DNA of 64,000 nt from Bacillus sp. 2205SS5-2. Lineage in GTDB: Bacteria > Bacillota > Bacilli > Bacillales > Bacillaceae_K. The notes under the pieces were generated by a model. The model made no database searches. It was given only the letters and a program-made list of their open reading frames with translations, and was not told where the DNA came from. Location of the stretch: NCBI RefSeq assembly GCF_037024155.1, contig NZ_JAYKTS010000002.1:1-64000 (forward strand), read 5' to 3'. Position numbers and translations under genes: made by a program. Of this stretch, positions 37,853 through 46,514 are shown piece after piece. How positions within the stretch are numbered: position 1 is the stretch's first letter; each line of letters begins with the position of its first letter.

Positions 37853-40792
37853 ATGAGTACACGATTTAAAATCATCCGTTATCCTGCATTAATTTTCTTT
37901 TTTGTATTATTTTCTACTTCTTTTGCATCCGCAGCTCAGAGCCCTTCAATTGACTTCACGGTAAATCCTTCACAAGATGTATTACTAAAGCCTCAAGACG
38001 CAAACGCTGAGGGGAGATTAGACTTTTCTCTGACGCCAAAGGGGGATGCACCAACCACTCGTGATCCTGTGGATACCCTTTTTATAATGGATACTTCTGG
38101 GTCGATGAAAGAGGTAGTAGCAAATTCAAATCTACTAGATAAAACTAGACTTGGAAGTGCCAAACAAGCATTGAACGAGGCCGTTACCTATTTTAAAGGT
38201 CAAAATAGTCAGGATCAATTTGGCTTAGTTCCATTTAGTGACAACGTAAATAGTAACAATGTAGTAACACTTTCTAATGATTCATTTCGTGATAACGCAG
38301 CAAAGCTAGACTATATTCAAACAAGAGCTACTACTTTTGTCGCAGCCGGAGGAACAAATTATACAAGTACATTCAATCAAGCCCTTCAGTTATTTTCCGA
38401 AAATAATCATGATAAAAATGTTATCTTTTTAACCGATGGTCAAGCTACTCATTCTCAAAGTACAGAGTTGGTGACCTATGAAAAGAAAGAGAAAATAGGC
38501 AAAGAATGCTATCGAACATGGTGGGGAGGGAAGATTTGTTATCCAATTTATGAAGAAGCAGAGGTTACAGAAGAGATGGTCGTGTACTATAACGCATCGG
38601 TTTACCTTAATTCTGGAAAAATAGCGAATCCTAAACTTTCCACGACAAAGTCAGGTAATAATGGCTATTTTAGAAGGGATGGACAAGTTATTTCTTTAGG
38701 TAATATTGATGCCACTTCCTATATCCAGCTTATAAAGGGGAATGATATATCTACAGTTAAGCAGCTATCAGCAAAAGGGGTTAAAGTGTACTCCATTGCT
38801 TTTGGAGATGGCTTGTTAGATCAACACAAGCAATATTTGAAGGATTTGTCAGACGCCACTGGAGCGGATGCTATTGCTGCTTCGGACAAAGAGGATTTAT
38901 CTTCTGTGTTTATGAAAATTTCTGAACAGATTTCAGCTCCAAAAATTAATGCTGAAATTAAAATAGATATTAGTAAGTATAAGGGGAAAGTGGTTTTACC
39001 TTCTGGATCAACGGTTCGTCAAGAAGGAGATAATCTATATTTGAACCATACTTTTACTTATGAGATAGACAAAGGAACACCAAGTCCGAAAGACTTAACT
39101 CTTCCACTAGAATTTACTGAAAAGGGAACGTATACCTTTGATAATATTCAACTTACCTATGATGGGCTAGCCACACCAATTCGAAAGTCTGCCACTATCA
39201 TTGTAAAGGACAATGCTCCAGCTTCATTAATTGGTGAAATGAATGTTAAAGGAATAGCAAATCCTCTTCACAACTTAATTAAAGAAGAAACAAATATAAA
39301 GTCTAACCAATTTAACGTCCATTACACAATCTCTCCTGGAATGATTGTGAACGCGAAGGGAGTAAACGGAGCGCTAAACAGCCTCTCTATTGTTCAGCCT
39401 TTACCAACTGGTGTGAAAATTGTAGAAAGCCTGAATGTGACTCAAACCACACAAGATGGAAAAAATGTTGCGATCATCAAGGTTCTTCAAACATTGCCGT
39501 ACACGGACGGACAATTCACAACAAATGGATTCGAAGTAGATCTTCTGCTCCAAACAGATTGGGCCATAAATAATGTGTCGATGCCAAGTGCCAAGGTGGA
39601 TTACGCAGATTCTCGATTTACTGAAACATCGTATGCGACAATCCCATCCAGTGGAAATCGTATTTCAAGCAAGGTCCGGCTAAATACGATTGAAGGGTCT
39701 ACACTAATTGCATACGATGGGTATGCTGGTGGGATTATCAAAAAAGTAGATAAAACGAAAAAGCAAGAGTTGGCAACAACTGCGTTTCCTAATCCGTTTG
39801 ATTTGAAGGAATTACCTGTAAAGGACATCAACTTTAAATCAGGTTCAAACAACACCGCTATTGATGTGACTTATTCGACGGGTGAAACAGTGACGATGTA
39901 TTTTACTCCTGATTTTTCAATGAAAGAAAAAGGCAGTGGGGTTAACTTATTTCATGGCGATCATACGCTTGCAGATGTTGTGGTAAAACTATCAAAACTG
40001 ATCGCAGGGAATGACCTTAATTACTTTTACAGAACAGAAACGGTAGAAGGTTGGACGGACTGGTCTCCTTTGACGGCAGAAGAAAGTGTTACGTTAACAA
40101 AGATTGGGGAAAATACAATTGAAATGAGAGCGGAAGGTGGCTTTTCTTTATCAGAACTCACAATTAGTAAATCAGTATTCATTGATAAATGGATAGAAAG
40201 CATAACAGTTACACCAAACCCAATTGAGGTATTAGAAGGACAGTCTCTTGCTTTTTTAGTGGATATTCAGCCGCTGGATGCCACGAATCATGCTTTGTCG
40301 ATTTCGATAGAAGATACGTCCATTGCTAGTGTTAGAGGCGATAAAGATCAAGTGGTAGGATTAAAAGTAGGGCAAACGAACTTAATTATACAAACACAAG
40401 ACGGAAGTGGAATTGTCGTGAAAGTTCCCATTAAAGTTCTTAGTCCTTATGTAAAACTAGAAGAAATTCAATTTACGAAAGAACGTTTTGTTCTCACCCT
40501 TTCAGAGAATCCGATCGAACTCAATTCGCTGATAAAGTATTATCCTGAGAATGCAACCAATAAAACAATCACAAATGTAGTTGCGTCTGACGCAAAAATG
40601 GTTTCTATTTTTGAAGAAAATGGCATCTGGTATGCAAAAGCATTGAAAATAGGACCAGTGACCATTACGGCGGTAGCAGAAGAATATGATCAGGTAGAAG
40701 GCGACATCGAAGATAATGCTATTTTTAATTTTGAATCCGACGATGATGGTGGTACGGGAAATGAAACAGGCAACTTAGATGGAAGATGGTAA
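37853..40792 (+). CDS. Secreted von Willebrand factor A domain protein, possible pilus tip adhesin
   Basis: This 979-residue protein has a Sec signal peptide (cleavage likely after ASA near residue 27) and a VWA domain at about 70-370 with a complete MIDAS metal site: DTSGS (Asp80, Ser82, Ser84), a threonine in GGTNYTST and an aspartate in FLTDGQ. Two cysteines in the VWA domain (219 and 229) could form a disulphide-held loop. Beta-rich domains and bacterial Ig-like (Big2-type) segments follow at about 775-960. No sortase motif or C-terminal anchor is seen. The neighbouring prepilin genes suggest a PilY1-like role at the pilus tip. The ATG follows GGGAGGTGG. Confidence 0.8.
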   Translation: MSTRFKIIRYPALIFFFVLFSTSFASAAQSPSIDFTVNPSQDVLLKPQDANAEGRLDFSLTPKGDAPTTRDPVDTLFIMDTSGSMKEVVANSNLLDKTRLGSAKQALNEAVTYFKGQNSQDQFGLVPFSDNVNSNNVVTLSNDSFRDNAAKLDYIQTRATTFVAAGGTNYTSTFNQALQLFSENNHDKNVIFLTDGQATHSQSTELVTYEKKEKIGKECYRTWWGGKICYPIYEEAEVTEEMVVYYNASVYLNSGKIANPKLSTTKSGNNGYFRRDGQVISLGNIDATSYIQLIKGNDISTVKQLSAKGVKVYSIAFGDGLLDQHKQYLKDLSDATGADAIAASDKEDLSSVFMKISEQISAPKINAEIKIDISKYKGKVVLPSGSTVRQEGDNLYLNHTFTYEIDKGTPSPKDLTLPLEFTEKGTYTFDNIQLTYDGLATPIRKSATIIVKDNAPASLIGEMNVKGIANPLHNLIKEETNIKSNQFNVHYTISPGMIVNAKGVNGALNSLSIVQPLPTGVKIVESLNVTQTTQDGKNVAIIKVLQTLPYTDGQFTTNGFEVDLLLQTDWAINNVSMPSAKVDYADSRFTETSYATIPSSGNRISSKVRLNTIEGSTLIAYDGYAGGIIKKVDKTKKQELATTAFPNPFDLKELPVKDINFKSGSNNTAIDVTYSTGETVTMYFTPDFSMKEKGSGVNLFHGDHTLADVVVKLSKLIAGNDLNYFYRTETVEGWTDWSPLTAEESVTLTKIGENTIEMRAEGGFSLSELTISKSVFIDKWIESITVTPNPIEVLEGQSLAFLVDIQPLDATNHALSISIEDTSIASVRGDKDQVVGLKVGQTNLIIQTQDGSGIVVKVPIKVLSPYVKLEEIQFTKERFVLTLSENPIELNSLIKYYPENATNKTITNVVASDAKMVSIFEENGIWYAKALKIGPVTITAVAEEYDQVEGDIEDNAIFNFESDDDGGTGNETGNLDGRW

Positions 40793-40813
40793 ACTGAACA
40801 AGTGTAACAGAAG

Positions 40814-40852
40814 AAAAACCGCTAGCGGGAATTCCTTGCTAGCGGTTTTTTT
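40814..40852 (+). terminator. Terminator after the VWA gene
   Basis: AAAACCGCTAGC pairs with GCTAGCGGTTTT across an 11-base loop, ending in T7. A family A repeat starts directly at the T-tract. Confidence 0.92.
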
Positions 40853-41033
40853 GAAGGCTCTTTTCATATGGCTCGTTTCGTACACATTGTTGCTGTTAGT
40901 CTAATTTTAGATGGAATCCTCCTTTTTACTGTTAATACCCATCAAAAATAGACGAAATGATGCCCGAAACAAAGCGATATCACCATTTATAGACTGGTTC
41001 GAAAAGCAACAATCTTTGCGAAAACAGCCTTTG
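40853..41033 (-). repeat. Family A interspersed repeat (between the convergent VWA and PilX-like genes)
   Basis: About 181 bases with ends GAAGGCTCTTTTC and GAAAACAGCCTTTG. It shares with the copy at 17466 the internal duplication of the end (GGCTC-TTTTCATATGGCTCGTTTCG) and the block AATAGACGAAATGATGCC, so these two form a subfamily. Confidence 0.85.
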
Positions 41034-41074
41034 AAAAAGAAACAAGTGTTTATTGGCTATTCTTATATCGACAC

Positions 41075-43045
41075 TTAATCTACTACTACTGAATCGCTAA
41101 AAAGGGTTAGGTTTTCAACCTGTGGCAGAAAATCAATCTTCTGAAGGAGCACATCACGGTTATAATCAACATTAAATCGAGAATAGTGATCGATTTGAGA
41201 AGCACCGGTTACAGTCGTATTTGCGTGATCAATCGATGAAATATCACCACGAATTGAATTAATGATTAAATCATCTTTTGAGAAAACGCCTCCGTCAATG
41301 TAAAACAAGGATCCTACACCATAGAGCTCTGCGACTCCATCGGTGTAAAAGAAAGCTTTTAACGGCTTAATACTAGCATCATTGGGTAAGTTGCCTTTTT
41401 CATCGCTATCAGCGAAGTTGGAAAATTCATTCATTCTCGTGATCGTTAAATCACCTTGAGATAAAAGAATAAGTTGCTTATCTCCGCTATTCCCAACTGG
41501 TAGTATGTTTAAGTTGGAAACAATAGCAGACCCTCCAACATACATTACCGCATCGAAAGCCACATTATCATCTTCTGATCCGTTTTGAGAAATCTCATTG
41601 TTGTTACCTTGTATGACTAAATTTCCTTTTGAAACGATATTTCCTGTGATTGATGTGACTGAATCAAAGACCTTAATGGTTAAATCATCTTGGGAGAAGA
41701 TATTTCCGGTAATTGAAAAGTCTTTATGACCTTCTAACACTATACTTCCTGCTGAGATGATGTCACCGTCGATTATAGAGCTTGCGGACTCATTATAAAT
41801 ATATACATTACCAGTTGTGACAATATTTTTTAAATTGACGGGTGCATTCCCGATAATATAGAGATCACCATCGATAATGAGTTCTGGCAAATTTAGGGCT
41901 TCTATGTTGCCGTTGACAACAAGATCACCTGGAATGGTTAATACAGAGACTGGACTAGTGAGATTTTTATCGATTTGAAAGATAACATCTTTGCCACCAG
42001 CCAGAAGGTCACTGAGAGCTCCTCCTAATAGTCCAGACAAGGAATCAGTTATATCCTTTAATATCCCATCCTCAAAGACCGAAACATCACTAGGAACCGA
42101 TGTAACGGAATCGAGTGAATAGGTAGACGTAATGGTTGAGACTAAGTCTTGGGGATTATTAGTACTAATTAATCCGGCTGGTAATAAAACATCCGTTTGT
42201 TGAAGAATCGTTTGACCTAAATCAATATTCACAAATTGACTATCGTTCTTTAATGGCGGAATTTTTCCTTTGTAGAAATGATTTGGAGTTAAGATTGAGC
42301 TGAATTCTGAGTAGGTACTTTCTTTGGAATTCGTGTATAAATCTCCATGAATCGATGGAAACGGTGTGTCAACATCTTTGGTTGTGTTGTTTGTTAGAAC
42401 GTATTCTGCCTCTTTTTGAATTGCGATGGAATTTGCAAATAGATTGCCTTCGATGTTAGGAGATCCGTTTAATCTTAGAGTTCCAGCTGACCCGACTGCA
42501 TATTTTAAAAAGCTAGGAAGTGGAGATAAAATAACTCGCTTTCGTGCCGTTCGTTTCACAAAACCTTCTTCTCTGTCAGGAGTCTCCGTAACAACGACCA
42601 GTTCGAGAACCCTAGTTAAGTAATCTGTTGTATTGATTGAAAATGTTTCTAAAGTTGAGAGTTTATCTCCTAAGCATTTATTTTCATCCCCTGTTGCGTA
42701 ATATGTTGGAGCATCTTGGCTTACGTCAATCACATTCACACACGAGACCGAATCAAGCGACTTATATTTACTTAGGATTGAACCTGTAATGATAGATGAT
42801 AGATTTGAGTCTAATAATGATCCTGAAAGATTGACTAGAGAGAATGTTTTTGATTCCAACGATAGATCAGCTGTCATTTGATCGATTATTTTTAAGCCGT
42901 CATAGGTAATCGAAATATCAGTCTCTCGGACTTCGGTTCGTTTTGCACCACTAATGGTAGCTGACACAATGGCTAAACCGATGGTGACAAGTACTAGTGT
43001 CGTAATCATGACATTCAATAAAGTGTTTCCTTGTTCATTTTTCAA
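41075..43045 (-). CDS. Large PilX/GspK-like prepilin with a repetitive beta-rich body
   Basis: This 656-residue protein begins with a short leader and a type III signal-like segment (EQGNTLLNVMITTLVLVTIG): Gly, then a hydrophobic helix. The usual Glu at mature position 5 is Asn, as in tip-type pseudopilins such as GspK and PilX, which lack Glu5. The C-terminal half (about 360-560) repeats short GDL-VNGN / GNIVSKGNLVIQGN-type strands typical of right-handed beta-helix or bactofilin-like folds. The TTG at 43045 has AAAGGGGG upstream; the longer frame to 43180 would overlap the previous gene and delay the leader. It is the third gene of a minus-strand operon. Confidence 0.78.
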   Translation of the reverse strand: MKNEQGNTLLNVMITTLVLVTIGLAIVSATISGAKRTEVRETDISITYDGLKIIDQMTADLSLESKTFSLVNLSGSLLDSNLSSIITGSILSKYKSLDSVSCVNVIDVSQDAPTYYATGDENKCLGDKLSTLETFSINTTDYLTRVLELVVVTETPDREEGFVKRTARKRVILSPLPSFLKYAVGSAGTLRLNGSPNIEGNLFANSIAIQKEAEYVLTNNTTKDVDTPFPSIHGDLYTNSKESTYSEFSSILTPNHFYKGKIPPLKNDSQFVNIDLGQTILQQTDVLLPAGLISTNNPQDLVSTITSTYSLDSVTSVPSDVSVFEDGILKDITDSLSGLLGGALSDLLAGGKDVIFQIDKNLTSPVSVLTIPGDLVVNGNIEALNLPELIIDGDLYIIGNAPVNLKNIVTTGNVYIYNESASSIIDGDIISAGSIVLEGHKDFSITGNIFSQDDLTIKVFDSVTSITGNIVSKGNLVIQGNNNEISQNGSEDDNVAFDAVMYVGGSAIVSNLNILPVGNSGDKQLILLSQGDLTITRMNEFSNFADSDEKGNLPNDASIKPLKAFFYTDGVAELYGVGSLFYIDGGVFSKDDLIINSIRGDISSIDHANTTVTGASQIDHYSRFNVDYNRDVLLQKIDFLPQVENLTLFSDSVVVD

Positions 43046-43062
43046 ACGTGCTGCCCCCTTTC

Positions 43063-43635
43063 CTAAAATCCAAATCGGCTTTCTAATGTGAGCGTTCGCT
43101 TTAAACGTGGATTTTCGAGTGTATATTGGAAGTCTAATATGGCATTTTTGCATCCTTCTGTTGTTCCTTGTTGAGAACAATCAAAAGTGACTGTTGAGCC
43201 AGCAAAGGATGAGGGAGTTTCAAATATGCTATTACCAAATTTCCAAGCGGATTTTCCGTTTACTTCTACGAGTTGCAGAGTTGTTTCAGTTATGGAAGAG
43301 GCACTTTCTTCACCAACATCATAAAATTCTTTTCCCTTTGGTTTGTCTACTGTTGTATTTTTTGCATTTACAAAAGTAATACATTGACCTTGGGAACCAC
43401 ATTGTTCAATATAATCAAAAGAAAGAGCATACATTTCTTGCATGATAAGAGATGAAACATAATCGGCATCTTCTCTAAGTTGGCCCTCAATACTAATTTT
43501 ATCGTATATTTTATAGCCTGTAATAAACGTCCCATATGTAAGAGGTAGCAAAATGCTTGCGATCGTAATTGTGACGAGTAATTCGATCAACGTAACACCG
43601 CTAGGATCGGATATCTTCACTTTTAATCGTTCCAT
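43063..43635 (-). CDS. PilW-like minor prepilin
   Basis: The protein (about 190 residues) has a prepilin leader and N-terminal helix: PSGVTLIELLVTITIASILLP, with cleavage after Gly and Glu at mature position 5. The body has cysteines spaced for a disulphide (CGSQGQC; CSQQGTTEGC). The start is uncertain: ATG at 43635 or GTG at 43620 (leader of eight residues). Neither has a strong ribosome-binding site; translation may couple to the upstream gene, whose 3' end overlaps. Pattern and operon place suggest a PilW-type minor pilin; the name is by analogy. Confidence 0.78.
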   Translation of the reverse strand: MERLKVKISDPSGVTLIELLVTITIASILLPLTYGTFITGYKIYDKISIEGQLREDADYVSSLIMQEMYALSFDYIEQCGSQGQCITFVNAKNTTVDKPKGKEFYDVGEESASSITETTLQLVEVNGKSAWKFGNSIFETPSSFAGSTVTFDCSQQGTTEGCKNAILDFQYTLENPRLKRTLTLESRFGF

Positions 43636-44116
43636 CCAAGGTCGTATGATAGTCGCGATCATTCACTTCCCACCTCACTTCAATTGTAATAGGAATATAG
43701 TAGTCTTCTTGCTTGTTTGCTGGTAATTTTTCAGAAAAAATGGATACATCATAACTCAAATTATTTATAGAAATAGACTCACAAGTTTCTGGAGCTGTAC
43801 TTTTTGTGTCAAAGTATTGATAAGCAGAGTCGCAAATAACTAGTTGAAGTGCAAAGGAATCTGATTCTATAGTCCCGTTATGTACGCCTGCGTAGATATC
43901 TTTCAATTGTAAAAAATTTTGTTGTTCCATAAACATTAAAGCGTTTCGTGCAACGTTGATAGCGACAGTTTTTTTCTGATTTAAATTTGTATGTGTACCT
44001 GCTTGTAAGAAGAAATTCATAAAACTTAGGAGGACAATGCTTAGGATCGTAATCGAGACAAGAAGTTCCAATAAAGTAAATGCGCGATTATTTTTTAAGT
44101 AATTTAACAGTTTCAT
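43601..44116 (-). CDS. PilV-like minor prepilin
   Basis: This 171-residue protein has a 13-residue leader and the prepilin helix AFTLLELLVSITILSIVLLS, with Glu at mature position 5 (cleavage after the alanine that replaces the usual glycine). It resembles PilV/GspI-type minor pilins in length and in the conserved TNLNQKKTVAINVARNALMFM pattern after the helix. The ATG at 44116 follows GGTGAAGGA on the minus strand. It is the first gene of the minus-strand prepilin operon and is divergent from the membrane gene at 44229. Confidence 0.78.
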   Translation of the reverse strand: MKLLNYLKNNRAFTLLELLVSITILSIVLLSFMNFFLQAGTHTNLNQKKTVAINVARNALMFMEQQNFLQLKDIYAGVHNGTIESDSFALQLVICDSAYQYFDTKSTAPETCESISINNLSYDVSIFSEKLPANKQEDYYIPITIEVRWEVNDRDYHTTLDGTIKSEDIRS

Positions 44117-44228
44117 TCCTTCACCTTCTTTTAAAATGCATGAGTTTATTATACAATATCTAGTAGTCGAATATTGTGGAAGTGAGTCAAAAATAATAGA
44201 AATTTTTAGAAAGGGAGGGAATGAGCTC

Positions 44229-45725
44229 ATGTTAGAGTTGATAATGGTACTTTTGGCCTTAGTTGTACTTATTCCGATACTTTATTATTTGCCATTAGGC
44301 TATAACCTGAAAGGAAAGCTTTTATTAACTGGAATTGCATGTTTACTCGCAGTTGCTGGAATACTGGCGGTACAATCATATCCCGTTTGGGGAGTTCTTC
44401 TCGTCTTAATACTTCTTATTTTCTGTTCGACCTATTTTATCCAGAAAAAAATGAGTCCTCTACTGTTTTCTCATTTAAACAACGAAGAAGTAGCAGCTGA
44501 TTTAGAAAAAGACTTGATAGAAATCGAACTAGAAGACATTCTTCAAGAGGAAGAAGAGATAGTACTTGAGAAACTGATAGAAATCGATCCTGAAATAGCC
44601 ATTCTAAAAAATAGCGACACGATTGAAGAGGAACAAGCGGACGTTATGAAAGAGCTGAATCTAGAGAATATACTAGAAAAGAGAGACCTCGGTAGCTTAT
44701 TGGAAGAAGATAGTCCTTCCGTGGAAGAAGATCTAGTGGAAAGTTTGGATGAAGCAAATACTATTGAAATAGACATGGTTCATTCGACAGAAGTTGCTGA
44801 CCAAGAAGTTCAAGTTGAGGAAGAAGAAGATTTAGAAGCTCTGTTTGCAGAAATTCTTAATGATGAAACATTTTTAGAAAAAGTTAACGATAATTTGAAG
44901 AATGAGGAAGAAATTGACGGAAAATCCGTGGGGAATGAAAGGTTTTTGCGAAATCCTATGGAAATTGTCGAAGATATAACGGAAAATAAAGAGGATACCA
45001 AAAAGCTAGAAGGTATTGATGATCCAATCGTCGATATTCACCAAGCTAATGAAAACGTAGCAGCAGGAATCACTGAAATGACTCCAAAGGTAGATGCTGT
45101 ACCAGAGGATATTCATGAAGACTTGTTGTTAGAAGAGTGGTTAAGTAAGTTTGAAGAAGATGTTGAAGAAGATGCAGTAACAGAAGAGATAGGCGAAGCT
45201 GATATAGACGAGGAAGTAACAGAAGACAAGTTAGTAGAAGCGCTTGTTGGTGAAGGAACAAAAGATTCGAAAATAATCGAAGGTACAGACGAAGCTGACA
45301 ATGTAGAAAGAGATTCAATCACAGAAGAGTTGGATATAAGTGTAGCCGAAGTGGTTCACGTCAGCAAGGAAGAATTAACAAATAAGGATGAAGAGATATA
45401 TCAGATCGAGGAAGAATTACCGGTGGAAAGAGCAGTGAAACCCGTAGCTCATGAATTATTCCAGACCATTCTTGCTCAAATTCACTTTCAAAAGCAAACC
45501 CTTTCCGCTGCAGACTATGAAATTCAGTTGAGAGAATATATAAAACCGGTACTCCATGATCAAGATTATTTTACGTTTGCGACCTTGCTAATGAATCACT
45601 TCGTTGAACAGGAAAAATACACATTACTGGATGAATTTTTATCGTCCATCGATGCTCGCTTTTCAGAATATCCAGTCTTATCCGCTCAGCTTCAGTTTTA
45701 CAAAGATTGGCTGAACAACAATTAA
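44229..45725 (+). CDS. Highly acidic membrane protein of the pilus cluster, unknown function
   Basis: This 498-residue protein begins with three hydrophobic segments within its first 75 residues (MLELIMVLLALVVLIPILYY and two more), then a very acidic region of about 310 residues rich in Glu and Asp, and ends with a compact helical domain (about 400-498). The layout, N-terminal membrane anchor, long acidic linker and C-terminal helical domain, recalls FimV-type assembly proteins only in outline; no family is recognised. GGGAGGG precedes the ATG. It starts the plus-strand operon running to pilO and beyond, so a role in pilus assembly or placement is likely. Confidence 0.75.
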   Translation: MLELIMVLLALVVLIPILYYLPLGYNLKGKLLLTGIACLLAVAGILAVQSYPVWGVLLVLILLIFCSTYFIQKKMSPLLFSHLNNEEVAADLEKDLIEIELEDILQEEEEIVLEKLIEIDPEIAILKNSDTIEEEQADVMKELNLENILEKRDLGSLLEEDSPSVEEDLVESLDEANTIEIDMVHSTEVADQEVQVEEEEDLEALFAEILNDETFLEKVNDNLKNEEEIDGKSVGNERFLRNPMEIVEDITENKEDTKKLEGIDDPIVDIHQANENVAAGITEMTPKVDAVPEDIHEDLLLEEWLSKFEEDVEEDAVTEEIGEADIDEEVTEDKLVEALVGEGTKDSKIIEGTDEADNVERDSITEELDISVAEVVHVSKEELTNKDEEIYQIEEELPVERAVKPVAHELFQTILAQIHFQKQTLSAADYEIQLREYIKPVLHDQDYFTFATLLMNHFVEQEKYTLLDEFLSSIDARFSEYPVLSAQLQFYKDWLNNN

Positions 45726-45754
45726 AATAGATATTAGAGAATAGGTGTGAAGAC

Positions 45755-46486
45755 ATGAAAAAGAGTGCAGAAATGAAAGGTCTACCCATTATTAGTATAG
45801 CAGATGGAAATGAAATTGGTTCTGTTAAATCTTTAGTCATTAATCCAGAGAAAGGCTCTGTGGATTTCTTAACGATTGAACATGAAGACTGGCAAGTAAG
45901 TGTGAAGGCAATTCCGTTTAAAAAGGTTATTGGCATTGGTGAATTTGCCGTCACAGTTGACAATGAAAATGCTGTCATTGATTTAAATGAGATTCCAATC
46001 GCAAATTCATTAGTAAATAAAAAAATAAAAATAAATGATACAAGAGTAATGACTCGTAAAGGTCAGCTTGTTGGCGATGTTGTGGAATTTATGGTTGACG
46101 ACGATACGGGGTCTATCCTTGGTATGCAGATCAAAACAAACAGCCAAGAAGCGTTGCTTGAGGCACAATACGTCTTAACTTATGGAAAAGATATCATTAT
46201 TGTTCAAGAAGAAGCGACTAATCACTTTAAATCAAGCCTTGATGAGAAGAAAGACGATGTTGTGGAAGAGTTACTAGAAGATGTGAGTCCGACTCAAGGT
46301 ATTGAGCAAATACAAAATAAACAAGTTAATTTACTTGTTGGGAAAAGAGTAACAAAAGATATTTACGATCCAACAGGCTCAGTTATTATTGCTGCCGATA
46401 CAGAATTAGAAGAAGCTCATATCCTGGCAGCAAAAGCAGCAGGACCATCAGTGTTTGTTGAATTATCAATGAATGTAGAAGCTTAG
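45755..46486 (+). CDS. PRC-barrel domain protein
   Basis: This 243-residue soluble protein has two PRC-barrel-like units: residues 1-80 (GLPIISIADGNEIGSVKSLV) and about 85-155 (INDTRVMTRKGQLVGDVVEF), each with the small beta-barrel pattern seen in RimM and photosynthetic reaction centre H proteins. A third segment (GKRVTKDIYDPTGSVIIAADTEL) near the C terminus looks like a related strand set. The role in the pilus operon is unknown; it may bind an assembly protein. GGTGTGAAG precedes the ATG. Confidence 0.75.
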   Translation: MKKSAEMKGLPIISIADGNEIGSVKSLVINPEKGSVDFLTIEHEDWQVSVKAIPFKKVIGIGEFAVTVDNENAVIDLNEIPIANSLVNKKIKINDTRVMTRKGQLVGDVVEFMVDDDTGSILGMQIKTNSQEALLEAQYVLTYGKDIIIVQEEATNHFKSSLDEKKDDVVEELLEDVSPTQGIEQIQNKQVNLLVGKRVTKDIYDPTGSVIIAADTELEEAHILAAKAAGPSVFVELSMNVEA

Positions 46487-46514
46487 GTGTGTGTAAGAGA
46501 AGGGGGAAAATCGG

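Noticed and set aside
44543-45322. Several minus-strand Ser/Leu-rich reading frames of 60-80 codons
   Set aside because: They are antisense shadows of the acidic membrane-protein gene; GAA/GAG-rich coding gives long open serine and leucine frames on the other strand.
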